Shown: positions 16,445 to 25,430, counted from the stretch's first letter. The stretch: DNA of 64,000 nt from Bacteroidales bacterium (GCA_910575495.1 CAJTFS010000001.1:248001-312000); one strand, 5' to 3'. Made by a program: numbers and translations. The notes: generated by a model from the letters alone, not told the origin.

Positions 16445-17184
16445 ATCAGAAGGATCTGGGTGAGCATGAGGTTGAAGATCATGATGACCACCGAGCCCGC
16501 CACCACGGCGCGCGTCGAAGCGGCGCCCACCTCCAGCGAATTGCCCTTGGCATAGTAGCCGAAATAAGCCGAAATGGAGGTGATGAGGTAGGCGAAGACC
16601 GCCATCTTGATGAGCGAATAGGTGATCGAATAGGGCTTGAAGTCCATCAGCAGGCCGTCGACATAGTCGGCCGGGAGCATGATGCCCGTCAGGTAGGAGA
16701 TGGCCCAGCCGCCCAGGATGCCGATCAGAATGGAGAGCACCGTGAGAAACGGAAAGAAGATGACCGTGGCGACGATCTTGGGCAGGATGAGGTACGAGGC
16801 CGAATTGACGCCCATGATCTCCAGCGCGTCGATCTGCTCGGTGATGCGCATGGTGCCGATCTCCGAAGCGATGCTCGACCCGACCTTGCCGGCCAGAATC
16901 AGCGCCACGACCGTGGAAGAGAACTCCAGGATCATGGTTTCGCGCGTAGCGTAGCCGACGAGCGAGCGCGGAATGAAGGGCGATTCGAGGTTGATGCACA
17001 TCTGCAGTGTGATGACCGCGCCGATGAAGACCGAAATGATGGCCGTCAGACCGATCGAATCGACACCGAGCGCCTCCATCTCATAGACGATGCGGCGACG
17101 GTAGATGGCGCTCTTCTCCGGCCGGGAGAAGACCTTGGCCATCAAGAGGAAATAGCGGCCTATCGAGGCGAAAAGTCGGATCAT
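16441..17184 (-). CDS. mlaE: Mla-type ABC transporter permease
   Basis: A 247-aa integral membrane protein of the MlaE/YrbE family: an amphipathic N-terminus, then 5-6 membrane segments, with the family hallmark block around the coupling region (FSSTVVALILAGKVGSSIASEIGTMRITEQIDALEIMGVN; only the core is family-specific). It is the inner-membrane channel part of a phospholipid transporter. It overlaps the DUF4834 gene by 4 bases upstream and mlaF downstream. Confidence 0.93.
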   Translation of the reverse strand: MIRLFASIGRYFLLMAKVFSRPEKSAIYRRRIVYEMEALGVDSIGLTAIISVFIGAVITLQMCINLESPFIPRSLVGYATRETMILEFSSTVVALILAGKVGSSIASEIGTMRITEQIDALEIMGVNSASYLILPKIVATVIFFPFLTVLSILIGILGGWAISYLTGIMLPADYVDGLLMDFKPYSITYSLIKMAVFAYLITSISAYFGYYAKGNSLEVGAASTRAVVAGSVVIMIFNLMLTQILLI

Positions 17185-17576
17185 GGCTTGTTTTCTTCCT
17201 TGGTCTCCTCGAACTCGACGTAGTCGCCCACGTCGCTCGACACCCGTTTCTCGGGAGCCTCGGCGGTCTTGCGGACCTGCACCTCGCCCTCGCGGCCGGG
17301 CCGGCGTCGCGCGAAAGGATCGGCGTCGCGCGAACCGAAACCGCGGCCGAACTCCTTCTCCATGTCGCGCCGGACACGGAGAAGCCGCCAGCGGAACAGC
17401 AGCGCCAATATGCAGACAATCAGAAAGAGACCCATAAACAGATATAATACGAATGCGGCCATGCCCCTCAACAGCGACGGAGCGAACAATGCCAGCACGA
17501 CGACAAGCAGGACGAACAGCGGATTGCGCTGCACGAAAGCGACGAGGGAATCGACTATGGCGGCAAGAAATCTCAT
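17181..17576 (-). CDS. DUF4834-type membrane protein
   Basis: A 131-aa protein with two adjacent N-terminal hydrophobic segments (NPLFVLLVVVLALFAPSLL; FVLYLFMGLFLIVCILALLF) followed by a basic, disordered, charged tail (RDMEKEFGRGFG..EETKEENKP). This matches the Bacteroidetes DUF4834 pattern, function unknown. The start MRFLAAIVDS at 17576 follows a promoter; the longer frame runs across it. Cotranscription and 4-bp overlap with mlaE suggest an accessory role at the same membrane system. Confidence 0.7.
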   Translation of the reverse strand: MRFLAAIVDSLVAFVQRNPLFVLLVVVLALFAPSLLRGMAAFVLYLFMGLFLIVCILALLFRWRLLRVRRDMEKEFGRGFGSRDADPFARRRPGREGEVQVRKTAEAPEKRVSSDVGDYVEFEETKEENKP

Positions 17577-17614
17577 GACGGGAAAAGAAGCGTAAGGTCG
17601 GTGTTTACGAAGAG

Positions 17615-17645
17615 CAAAGGTAGGGAAAATTAGGCAATTGTCAAT
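17615..17645 (-). promoter_or_regulatory. Promoter of the DUF4834-mlaE-mlaF operon
   Basis: Minus strand ATTG near 17645, about 19-20 nt, then TACCTTTG (17622-17615). It overlaps the divergent purB control region. Confidence 0.7.
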
Positions 17646-17653
17646 ATTTGTCG

Positions 17654-17661
17654 TAAATTTG
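17654..17661 (+). promoter_or_regulatory. -7 element for purB
   Basis: TAAATTTG, about 30 nt before the chosen ATG. Upstream ATGs at 17638 and 17662 would precede or sit at the transcription start. Confidence 0.6.
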
Positions 17662-17691
17662 ATGCCCGAAAGAACAAATTCCATGTCAAAC

Positions 17692-19038
17692 ATGTCAACC
17701 GCCCTGACCGCCATCTCGCCCGTCGACGGGCGCTACCGCAGCAAAACGGAAAAACTCGCCGGCTACTTCTCCGAGCAGGCGCTCATCCGCTACCGCATCC
17801 GCGTCGAAGTCGAATATTTCATCGCCCTGTGCGAACTGCCGCTGCCGCAGCTCGCGGGCATAGACCGCTCGAAGTTCGCCGCGCTGCGCAGCCTCTACCT
17901 CGACTTTTCGGCGGCCGACGCCCAACGTGTCAAGGAGATCGAATCGGTCACGAACCACGACGTGAAGGCGATCGAATACATCATCAAGGAGAAGATGGAG
18001 GCCCTCGGGCTGGCCGGCTACCAGGAATTCGTCCACTTCGGCCTTACGTCGCAGGACATCAACAACACGGCCATTCCCCTCTCGCTCAAGGAAGCGCTCG
18101 CGGAGGTCTACTACCCAGCCGTCGAACAGCTGCGCGCAAAACTCGCCGCCCTGGCCGAGGAGTGGCGCCCGGTGCCGATGCTGGCCCGCACCCACGGACA
18201 GCCCGCATCGCCGACCATGCTGGGCAAGGAGATCGCGGTCTTCGTCGAGCGGCTCGACAAACAGCTTGCCATGCTGCGCGCAATACCCGTACCGGCCAAA
18301 TTCGGCGGTGCCACGGGCAACTTCAACGCCCACCGTGCGGCCTATCCGGAGATCGACTGGGCGGCGTTCGCCAACCGCTTCGTCGACGGGAAACTGGGGC
18401 TGAGCCGCTCGCAGTACACCACGCAGATCGAGCATTACGACAACCTGGCGGCCATCTTCGACAACCTCAAGCGCATCGACACCATCCTCGTCGATCTGGC
18501 GCGCGACATGTGGATGTACATCTCCGAGGAGTATTTCAAACAGCAGATCAAGGCGGGCGAAGTGGGCTCCAGCGCCATGCCCCACAAGGTCAACCCCATC
18601 GACTTCGAGAACGCCGAAGGCAACCTGGGCATCGCCAACGCCATCTTCGAACATCTCTCCGCCAAACTGCCCGTGTCGCGGTTGCAGCGCGACCTGACCG
18701 ACTCGACCGTCCTGCGCAACATCGGCGTGCCGGTGGCCCATGCGCTGATCGCTCTGCAATCGCTGATGAAGGGTCTGAACAAACTGATCCTCAACACCGA
18801 GGCGCTCGACCGGGACCTGGACCAGAACTGGGCCGTCGTGGCCGAAGGCATCCAGACCATCCTGCGCCGCGAAGGCTATCCCAAGCCCTACGAAGCGCTC
18901 AAGGCGCTGACGCGCACCAACGCCCGCATCACGGCCGAAGCGATCGCCGGCTTCATCGCAACGCTCGACGTGGCCGAAAACGTCAAGGCCGAGCTGCGCG
19001 CCCTATCGCCGAAGACCTACACCGGTATTTTCAAATAA
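17692..19038 (+). CDS. purB: Adenylosuccinate lyase
   Basis: A 448-aa enzyme of purine synthesis acting on adenylosuccinate and SAICAR. The start MSTALTAISPVDGRYRS matches the family; an ATG 9 bp upstream (17683) is possible. The superfamily signature SSAMPHKVNPIDFENAEG and the catalytic-region stretches TSQDINNTAIPLSL and ARTHGQPASPTMLGKE are intact. Divergent from the DUF4834-mla operon; birA follows after 75 bp. Confidence 0.97.
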   Translation: MSTALTAISPVDGRYRSKTEKLAGYFSEQALIRYRIRVEVEYFIALCELPLPQLAGIDRSKFAALRSLYLDFSAADAQRVKEIESVTNHDVKAIEYIIKEKMEALGLAGYQEFVHFGLTSQDINNTAIPLSLKEALAEVYYPAVEQLRAKLAALAEEWRPVPMLARTHGQPASPTMLGKEIAVFVERLDKQLAMLRAIPVPAKFGGATGNFNAHRAAYPEIDWAAFANRFVDGKLGLSRSQYTTQIEHYDNLAAIFDNLKRIDTILVDLARDMWMYISEEYFKQQIKAGEVGSSAMPHKVNPIDFENAEGNLGIANAIFEHLSAKLPVSRLQRDLTDSTVLRNIGVPVAHALIALQSLMKGLNKLILNTEALDRDLDQNWAVVAEGIQTILRREGYPKPYEALKALTRTNARITAEAIAGFIATLDVAENVKAELRALSPKTYTGIFK

Positions 19039-19113
19039 GCGAAAAGTCGAAAGTGAAAGGTTTCGCATCCGCGACTTTTCACCTACGACTTCCGGCTTCT
19101 CACCCGCAACCAA

Positions 19114-19845
19114 GTGATTTACAGGCTCGCCACAACCACCTCGACCAACGACGAGGCCCGCGATGCGCGATACCGCCACGGCGACGTCGTATGGGCCGAA
19201 CGGCAGACGGCCGGACGCGGCCAGCGCGGCCATACGTGGCACAGCCCCGAGGGCGAGAACCTCACCTTTTCGCTGGTGCTCGAACCGCGATTCCTGCCCG
19301 TGGGCGAACAATTCATGCTCTCCATGGCCGTTGCTCTGGCGCTGACCGACACTTTCGCGGACTACGGCATCGACACCCGCATCAAGTGGACGAACGACAT
19401 CTATGCGGGCGACCGCAAAATAGTGGGCATGCTCATCGAAAACAACTGTTCGGGCCCCCTACTGGCGCGGTCGATCGCAGGCATCGGCATCAACGTCAAC
19501 CAGACGGTTTTCGACCCGTCGCTGCCCAATCCTGTGTCGATGGCCTTGCTCGCAGGCCGTACGTTCGATCGCGCCGAAGTGCTCGGCTCGTTCCTCCGCC
19601 ACTGCGACAACCGCTATGAACAACTGCGGGCAGGCGAGCGGGAAAACCTGCAGGAGGAGTACCGCCGCCGCATGTACCGGCTCGGCCGGCGGCACCGCTA
19701 CCGCACCGTCGACCGCGGCGAAGTCGAAGCGGCGATCGAAGGCGTGCGCCCCACCGGCGAACTGCTCCTGCGCCACGCCGACGGCACGTTGGGAGCCTAT
19801 CTGTTCAAGGAAGCGGAGTTCGTCATCGACCGGCGCAACGACTGA
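19114..19845 (+). CDS. birA: Biotin--[acetyl-CoA-carboxylase] ligase, non-regulatory form
   Basis: A 243-aa protein with the biotin-protein-ligase catalytic domain: TTTSTNDEA at the N-terminus, the ATP/biotin loop AGRGQRGHTWHSP, KWTNDIYAGDRKIVGMLIE, and GIGINVNQ. It attaches biotin to carboxylase subunits. There is no N-terminal DNA-binding domain, so it cannot act as the biotin operon repressor as in E. coli. The start is GTG (19114). Confidence 0.93.
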   Translation: MIYRLATTTSTNDEARDARYRHGDVVWAERQTAGRGQRGHTWHSPEGENLTFSLVLEPRFLPVGEQFMLSMAVALALTDTFADYGIDTRIKWTNDIYAGDRKIVGMLIENNCSGPLLARSIAGIGINVNQTVFDPSLPNPVSMALLAGRTFDRAEVLGSFLRHCDNRYEQLRAGERENLQEEYRRRMYRLGRRHRYRTVDRGEVEAAIEGVRPTGELLLRHADGTLGAYLFKEAEFVIDRRND

Positions 19846-19883
19846 TCCGGCACGCCCTCCCCGAATCCATCGCAACTGCTCGT

Positions 19884-20492
19884 TCACTGCCGCCCATCGC
19901 CCTCGGGAAGCAACGAGTCGACCGGTTTGTCGGGGTCCGACGAAGTGCCGGCCGCGGCGATACGCCCCGAAAGCGTGGTGTAGAGCACGATGCCCGTAAA
20001 GCCGTTTTTCGCCTTGCCGTCGATCCACTCCGACCGGGGGCGACCGGCGCACCAGACAGCGAACTCGGCATCGGCAACATAAAGACAGAAATAGACCGAC
20101 TCCATCCCGCTGGCAGGGTCTTTCATCACCACGAGCGTACGGGGGATGGCAACCACGTCCAAAGTGTCGGACTCCTCGCGGGACACGAACCGGTAAAAAC
20201 CAGGAGTCGCATCGACCGGAACGTCGACCCGTGCGAACTCCCCGGCCGGCACCTCCCGGGCTTCGCTCCAAGCGGGAGCGACCTCTCCGGGAGCAAAAAA
20301 TCCGGCGTCTTCCGGTCCGCTCTCCGCACGCGAACGCACACGCGGCGCAAACGCCTCCTCGAAGATACCGCGCGCTTCCGCCACCGGGAACGACACGCAC
20401 GACGAACCGGCGGCATCCGCCGCTCTGTCCGCCACCTCGGTGCAGCCGCACAGAAGAACCGCACCGAATGCAAGAATCATCGTTGTTTTCAT
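19884..20492 (-). CDS. Putative lipoprotein of unknown function
   Basis: A 202-aa exported protein with a type II signal (MKTTMILAFGAVLLCGC, lipid attachment at Cys17). The mature part has no family I can name; it shows beta-rich stretches (TLVVMKDPASGMESVYFCLYVADAEFA is one) and an ENGFTG-like NGFTGIVLYTTLSG segment. It stands alone between birA (convergent) and gcvH (divergent). Codon use is like its neighbours. Confidence 0.65.
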   Translation of the reverse strand: MKTTMILAFGAVLLCGCTEVADRAADAAGSSCVSFPVAEARGIFEEAFAPRVRSRAESGPEDAGFFAPGEVAPAWSEAREVPAGEFARVDVPVDATPGFYRFVSREESDTLDVVAIPRTLVVMKDPASGMESVYFCLYVADAEFAVWCAGRPRSEWIDGKAKNGFTGIVLYTTLSGRIAAAGTSSDPDKPVDSLLPEGDGRQ

Positions 20493-20610
20493 AGGCTGGA
20501 TATTTTAAGGGATGTCACCAGCGATATAGCGAAATTATCCGGAATATCCAAACGCCCGGAGCCGGAAACTCCCCGCCGGCCGGCCTCGTGTGAAAAAAAT
20601 AACAGAAATC

Positions 20611-20641
20611 CTTGCTGTTACGGAAATAACAGCTATATTTG
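20611..20641 (+). promoter_or_regulatory. Promoter of gcvH
   Basis: CTTG at 20611-20614, a 19-nt spacer, TATATTTG at 20634-20641, 30 nt before the ATG. Confidence 0.75.
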
Positions 20642-20671
20642 CATCGGAAAATCCTAAAAACAAGTAGCGTT

Positions 20672-21049
20672 ATGAACGTACCTGCCGAACTGAAATACTC
20701 CAGCGACCACGAATGGTGCCGCATCGAAGGCGACACGGCGGTGGTGGGCATCACCGACTTCGCACAGAGCCAGCTGGGCGACATCGTCTTCGTCGACGTG
20801 CCGACCGTGGGCGAGACGCTCGCCGCAGGCGATGTTTTCGGCTCGATCGAAGCCGTGAAAACCGTGAGCGACGCATTCCTGCCTGTGGGCGGCGAAATCG
20901 TGGAATTCAATCCGGCGGTCGATGCCGATCCGTCGGTCGTCAACAAGGACGCCTACGGCGAAGGCTGGCTGGTGAAAGTCAAGATTTCGGACCCGGCCGA
21001 CTACGACGCTCTGCTCACTCCGGAAAAGTACGCCGAACTGATCGGATAA
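20672..21049 (+). CDS. gcvH: Glycine cleavage system H protein
   Basis: A 125-aa lipoyl carrier protein; the modified Lys lies in GSIEAVKTVSDAF. It starts MNVPAELKYSSDHEWCRIEG and shows ITDFAQSQLGDIVFVDVP, both typical. H protein shuttles the aminomethyl intermediate between the P, T and L proteins of glycine cleavage, none of which is adjacent here. It has its own promoter. Confidence 0.96.
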   Translation: MNVPAELKYSSDHEWCRIEGDTAVVGITDFAQSQLGDIVFVDVPTVGETLAAGDVFGSIEAVKTVSDAFLPVGGEIVEFNPAVDADPSVVNKDAYGEGWLVKVKISDPADYDALLTPEKYAELIG

Positions 21050-21244
21050 GAGGAGCAGGCGAAAGGGCGGCCTTTCACAAAGAAACCGGAGGCGGGTCCG
21101 TTTCGGCCCGCTGTGCCGAGCGGGAAAAGGCGCAAGCGAACGACCCTTTCCGATCGGCCGGTTCCGATCGGCCGGGCGAAGCCGGATTCGTTCAGACTCC
21201 GGCATAACGGAAAAACGCGTATAACCGAACTTAAATAAATACCT
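21050..21244. other. gcvH-mdh intergenic region
   Basis: About 195 bp. It carries a short tandem repeat (CCGATCGGCCGG twice near 21150) and no clear TAnnTTTG element, so mdh may be read through from gcvH. Confidence 0.4.
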
Positions 21245-22186
21245 ATGTCTAAAGTTACCGTTGTAGGTGCCGGCGCCGTGGGCGCGACCTGCGCGAACGT
21301 GATGGCTTGCCGCGAAGTGGCGAGCGAAGTGGTCCTCATCGACATCAAGGAAGGTCTGTCGGAAGGCAAGATGCTTGACATGTACCAGACCTCGACGCTG
21401 ATGGATTTCGACACCAAACTTGTCGGTGTCACCAACGACTACAAGAAGACCGCCAATTCGGACGTGGTGGTGATCACCTCGGGCATCCCCCGCAAACCGG
21501 GCATGACGCGCGAAGAACTGATCGGCACCAACGCCAACATCATGAAAGGCGTGATCGAGCAGATCGTGAAATACTCGCCGCGGGCGATCATCATCGTGGT
21601 GGCCAACCCGATGGACACGCTTACCTACCTGGCGCTCAAAGCCTCGGGCCTGCCCAAGAACCGCATCATCGGCATGGGCGGCGCTCTCGACTCGTCGCGC
21701 TTCAAATGCTACCTGGCCAAAGCCACCGGCGCCAACATCAACAACGTCGACGGCATGGTGATCGGCGGCCACGGCGACACGACGATGATTCCGCTGCTCT
21801 CGAAAGCGACGGTCAACGGCGTACCCGTAGCGCAGTTCGCCTCGAAAAAGAAGCTCGAAGAAGCCGTGCAGTCCACGATGGTGGGCGGCGCCACGCTGAC
21901 CAAGCTCATCGGCACCTCGGCCTGGTACGCTCCGGGCGCTGCGGCCTCGATGATGGTCGAAGCGATCCTCCACGACCAGAAGAAGCTGATCCCCTGCTCG
22001 TGCTACCTGGAAGGCGAATACGGCCAGGAAGACATCTGCATCGGCGTGCCGGCGATCATCGGCCGCAAGGGTATCGAAAAGATCGTGAAGATCGACCTGA
22101 CGAAGGACGAGGCTGCCAAGTTCGCCGCTTCGGCCGACGCCGTACGCAAGACTAACAACGTACTGCACGAGATCAAGGCGCTCTGA
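21245..22186 (+). CDS. mdh: Malate dehydrogenase (LDH-like type)
   Basis: A 313-aa NAD-dependent enzyme linking malate and oxaloacetate. The Rossmann start VTVVGAGAVGATCANVMA, the NAD-selecting Asp (VVLIDIKEG), substrate-binding Arg in GIPRKPGMTR, the VVANPMDTLTYLA block and the catalytic His in IGGHGDTTMIPL are all present. In Bacteroidales it serves the reductive branch to succinate. A strong terminator and then a dispersed repeat element follow. Confidence 0.97.
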   Translation: MSKVTVVGAGAVGATCANVMACREVASEVVLIDIKEGLSEGKMLDMYQTSTLMDFDTKLVGVTNDYKKTANSDVVVITSGIPRKPGMTREELIGTNANIMKGVIEQIVKYSPRAIIIVVANPMDTLTYLALKASGLPKNRIIGMGGALDSSRFKCYLAKATGANINNVDGMVIGGHGDTTMIPLLSKATVNGVPVAQFASKKKLEEAVQSTMVGGATLTKLIGTSAWYAPGAAASMMVEAILHDQKKLIPCSCYLEGEYGQEDICIGVPAIIGRKGIEKIVKIDLTKDEAAKFAASADAVRKTNNVLHEIKAL

Positions 22187-22208
22187 GAATTCGGTCGCAG
22201 ACAGAATC

Positions 22209-22250
22209 CGAAAACCGCTGCCCGGTCGATTTCCGGCAGCGGTTTTCGTT
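22209..22250 (+). terminator. Intrinsic terminator of mdh
   Basis: A 13-bp stem (GAAAACCGCTGCC and complement) with a 12-nt loop and a T-rich end, 22 nt after the stop. Confidence 0.85.
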
Positions 22251-22297
22251 TCGAGCCCCGGAGATGTCCCGGGGCATCCGGCCGATCGGCAACTCCG

Positions 22298-23284
22298 CCC
22301 GGAGTGACAAGGGTTAAGGCTCTTGTCAGCGTGGTCAGTAGATTCAGCAGTCCGCTGGCAGCGTAATAGCGCGGGAGGGTTATGTAAGGAAATAGTTGTT
22401 TGCGGACGGTTCTTCGATCGCTGGTTTTTGGCGGTTTTGCAATTCGCAGTCGCCTGGTTTTGATAGAGGTGGCGCAAATGTTCTCGTGCCGAAGTCCGCG
22501 GGGCGAGTTTTGCGAGCCTCCGCCGGGCGGGGCTTCGGCTCGCACGGCTAAAGCCGATGTTTAGCTCTGTAAACTGCAATTACCCGTCTAAGAGCTCCGG
22601 ATTCTATGAATTCGGCTTGCATTCGACGTTGGTAGATTTGCGAACAAATCGCACATCTTTTCCCTCTACCTTTCCGCGTTGCCGCCAGTTGCATATTCCA
22701 GTCTGCTGCGGAGTTTGCGAACAATTCAGTAATTTGTCATTCTGAGGAGCAGAGCGACGAAGAATCTGTATGCTGACGATACAGATGTTTGACTGCACTT
22801 CGTTTGTCGTTCTCCTCCTTGCTCGGCATAGTCCGTCCGCGGCCTTTGGTTCGCAAGGGAAAAGATTCTTCACTTCGTTCAGAATGACAAAGTAGGGTTG
22901 TCGGGGATTCGGGTGCAGCCTGTGGGGCACGCCCGGCGACAGCCGGATGTTTGCGGGCCTCCGCCGGCCAAGGCTGCGGCCCGCACGGCTCAAAAGAGCC
23001 GCAACGACGCATCGACTTTTTTTGCAGAGGCCCTTGTTCCGCATCCTCTGCCGCATTCATCCGAGCGACTGCTTACAACGCCTGCTGCGGGCTACCGCAC
23101 CGAGACGACGGGAGACTTGGGGAACGTCGGCGCAAACGGCGGCTATCGTTCGTCGTCGCCTACGTCGTCGACGGATGTCAAAGCAGGTTTCCTGGAATTC
23201 GGCGCGGGCTTCATGAACCCGCTGAATTCCGGCATTCGTGCCGTAGGACGCTCCGTGCGCTGCGTCCAAGCATCTACACGGAAG
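22298..23284 (+). repeat. Dispersed FISUMP-cassette element, long form, copy 3
   Basis: A 987-bp element, homologous in inverted orientation to 8025-9004. It begins CCCGGAGTGACAAGGG with AGATTCAGCAGTCCGCTGG shortly after, contains the GCCGAAGTCCGCGGGGCGAG and TCATTCTGAGGAGCAGAGCG repeats, and ends with a frame (23063-23269) encoding ERLLTTPAAGYRTE, NGGYRSSSPTSS and RAVGRSVRCVQASTRK. The cassette is the FISUMP C-terminus with its own divergent residues. No initiation signal or stop fits a gene. It lies 111 bp after the mdh stop and before the greA promoter, in the same direction as both. Confidence 0.8.
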
Positions 23285-23373
23285 GAGCCGGCGGAAGGAG
23301 CCGACGTTGCGGCGAAAAACGCCGAGACACACCCGGACCCGCGCGCAGCTCCCTGCGCAGGGGAAGAAAAAGA

Positions 23374-23405
23374 TTTGGAAATTCGGATTATACTTTCTAC
23401 CTTTG
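23374..23405 (+). promoter_or_regulatory. Promoter of greA
   Basis: TTTG at 23374-23377, a 20-nt spacer, TACCTTTG at 23398-23405. It gives greA an unusually long 5' leader of about 170 nt with no recognised structure. Confidence 0.75.
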
Positions 23406-23584
23406 TGCATAGTGCAACGACAGGGTTCTGGCCTTCCGGGCCAGGATTCTTGTTTTTTTTACGTTTACACGGAGGCCGGAAACCCTGCCCGGAAAAACAG
23501 CAGCGAAGAGCGCAGGCTCTAAGTGGAACGGCAGGGAAAAACCGGAAACAAAGACTTGAAATCAGAAACTTACGTTATACGACC

Positions 23585-24061
23585 ATGGCAAAAGAGATTA
23601 TTTATCTGACAGCGGAAGGATACAAGAAGCTGAAAGACGAACTCGACCACATGCGCTCCGTCGAGCGCCCTGCCATTTCGGCGGCCATCGCCGAAGCGCG
23701 CGACAAGGGCGACCTTTCGGAGAATGCGGAGTACGACGCTGCGCGTGAAGCGCAGGGGCTGCTGGAGATGCGCATCGCCAAGATGGAAGACACGCTCTCG
23801 AACGCCCGCGTGATCGATGAATCGAAGATCGACAAAAGCAAGGTGCAGATTCTCAGCAAAGTGACCCTGCTGAACCACAACACCGGCAAAGAGATGGTCT
23901 ACACCATCGTGGCGGAGCACGAAGCCAACCTGCGCGAGGGCAAGCTTGCCATCGGCACCCCCATCGCCAAAGCGCTGCTGGGCCACAAGAAAGGCGACAG
24001 CGTGGAGGTGGAAGTGCCGGCGGGCACGATCCGCTTCGAGATTCTCGACATCAACATCTGA
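23585..24061 (+). CDS. greA: Transcription elongation factor GreA
   Basis: A 158-aa protein with the N-terminal coiled coil and its acidic tip (ARDKGDLSENAEYDAAREAQG) that inserts into the RNA polymerase secondary channel, and the C-terminal FKBP-like domain (TPIAKALLGHKKGDSVEVEVPAG). It rescues backtracked polymerase by stimulating transcript cleavage. The start MAKEIIYLTAEGYKKL at 23585 matches the family; the longer upstream frame is part of the leader and repeat element. Confidence 0.97.
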   Translation: MAKEIIYLTAEGYKKLKDELDHMRSVERPAISAAIAEARDKGDLSENAEYDAAREAQGLLEMRIAKMEDTLSNARVIDESKIDKSKVQILSKVTLLNHNTGKEMVYTIVAEHEANLREGKLAIGTPIAKALLGHKKGDSVEVEVPAGTIRFEILDINI

Positions 24062-24116
24062 CGTCCGGCCGGTCCGGCCGCGGCGAACGCACATACACTC
24101 CCGTTCCGGGATTTCC

Positions 24117-24148
24117 GGCAGGGCTGCGCAATGCAGCCCTGCCTTTTT
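24117..24148 (+). terminator. Intrinsic terminator of greA
   Basis: An 11-bp stem (GGCAGGGCTGC and complement) with a 5-nt loop and five T. Confidence 0.85.
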
Positions 24149-24247
24149 GCGGAGTCTCCGGCCGGCCGACTGCCGGCAGCGGCCAATGCAGGTAATCGGG
24201 GTACATCTTCCCGTAAAACAGGTAGTCGCCGGACCGCCGGAAACGCC

Positions 24248-24255
24248 TATTTTTG
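24248..24255 (+). promoter_or_regulatory. -7 element for the hydrolase gene
   Basis: TATTTTTG, 20 nt before the ATG at 24276. Confidence 0.6.
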
Positions 24256-24275
24256 CAGCGACAGAAATTATCGTC

Positions 24276-25331
24276 ATGCGTAAACATACCCTCGTGCTTT
24301 TTGCGGCTGCTGCCATTGCGGCGGCGCATGCACAAACCGAAATCCGACCCGAGCGCCTTATGGAAAAATTGCGATTGACCGAAACCTGGGACAAGACGTT
24401 TCCCCGGAGCGAGAAAGTGGACCACAGCAAAGTAACGTTCGTCAACCGTTACGGCATCACGCTGGCGGCCGACATGTATGTGCCGAAAGATGCTGCCGGC
24501 AAACTGCCTGCCATCGCTGTCTGCGGGCCGTTCGGGGCAGTCAAGGAGCAGGCCGCCGGGCTTTATGCCCAGACAATGGCGGAACGCGGTTTCCTGACCG
24601 TAGCTTTCGACCCCTCCTACACCGGAGAGAGCGGCGGCGAACCCCGCTACGTGGTGTCGCCCGACATCAACACCGAAGATTTTTCGGCGGCCGTCGATTT
24701 CCTTGCGACCAACGACAAGGTAGATCCCGAACAAATCGGCATCATCGGCATTTGCGGCTGGGGCGGACTGGCCATCAACGCCGCAGCAGCCGACCCGCGC
24801 ATCAAGGCGACCGTCGCTTCGACGATGTACGACATGAGCCGCGTCAGTGCCAACGGTTATTTTGATGCCGACAACAATGCCGAAGCCCGCAATGCGCTGC
24901 GCAAGGCATTGGCAGCACAACGCACCGAGGATTTCCGCAACGGCTTCCCGAAACCGGGCGGCGGCGTTCCGGATGTATTGCCTGCCGACGCTCCGCAGTT
25001 CTTCAAGGACTACCACGCCTATTACAAGACACCGCGCGGCTATCACGAACGTTCGCTCAACTCCAACCAGGGACGGAATGCAACGGAAGCCATCCCGTTC
25101 GTCAACTTCCCGCTGATGAGCCGTGCGGACGAAATCGAGAATGCCGTGCTTGTCATTCATGGCGAAAAGGCGCACTCCCGCTACTTCGGCGAAGATGCGT
25201 TCAAGAAACTGAAAGGCGACAACAAGGAACTGATGATTATCCCCGGCGCAAGCCATACGGACCTCTACGACAACTTGGCCGTCATTCCGTTCGACAAGCT
25301 GGAAGCATTCTTCAGAAACAACATGCAATAA
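24276..25331 (+). CDS. Exported alpha/beta hydrolase with Cys nucleophile
   Basis: A 351-aa protein with a signal peptide (MRKHTLVLFAAAAIAAAHA). The alpha/beta-hydrolase fold is clear: an early VTFVNRYGITLAADMYVPK strand, a nucleophile elbow G-I-C-G-W-G (about residue 155) where Cys replaces the usual Ser, an acid-loop region near VIHGEKAHSRYFGE, and the His in GASHTDLYD. The Cys elbow recalls dienelactone hydrolases, but the overall layout resembles YcjY/UilS-like exported hydrolases; the substrate is unknown. It has its own promoter and terminator. Confidence 0.8.
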   Translation: MRKHTLVLFAAAAIAAAHAQTEIRPERLMEKLRLTETWDKTFPRSEKVDHSKVTFVNRYGITLAADMYVPKDAAGKLPAIAVCGPFGAVKEQAAGLYAQTMAERGFLTVAFDPSYTGESGGEPRYVVSPDINTEDFSAAVDFLATNDKVDPEQIGIIGICGWGGLAINAAAADPRIKATVASTMYDMSRVSANGYFDADNNAEARNALRKALAAQRTEDFRNGFPKPGGGVPDVLPADAPQFFKDYHAYYKTPRGYHERSLNSNQGRNATEAIPFVNFPLMSRADEIENAVLVIHGEKAHSRYFGEDAFKKLKGDNKELMIIPGASHTDLYDNLAVIPFDKLEAFFRNNMQ

Positions 25332-25383
25332 AAAGCCGGGATGCTGCCGGCCACATCCATCCCCTTTTGCGGGTATTTTGCAG

Positions 25384-25409
25384 GGCTGCGGTTGCGCAGC
25401 CTTTTTTTT
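25384..25409 (+). terminator. Intrinsic terminator of the hydrolase gene
   Basis: Stem GGCTGCG / CGCAGCC with a GTTG loop and eight T. Confidence 0.9.
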
Positions 25410-25414
25410 ATATG

Positions 25415-25422
25415 TACTTTTG
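25415..25422 (+). promoter_or_regulatory. -7 element of the small protein/TonB receptor operon
   Basis: TACTTTTG, ending only 8 nt before the ATG at 25431, so the transcript would be leaderless or nearly so. Confidence 0.6.
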
Positions 25423-25430
25423 TCCCCCGA

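Noticed and set aside
20654..22579. Long minus-strand frame opposite gcvH and mdh
   Set aside because: It is the shadow of two well-identified core genes and the neighbouring repeat element.
22740..22790. TCATTCTGAG-type repeats considered as a CRISPR array
   Set aside because: Only isolated copies, no regular spacing or spacers, and no cas genes.
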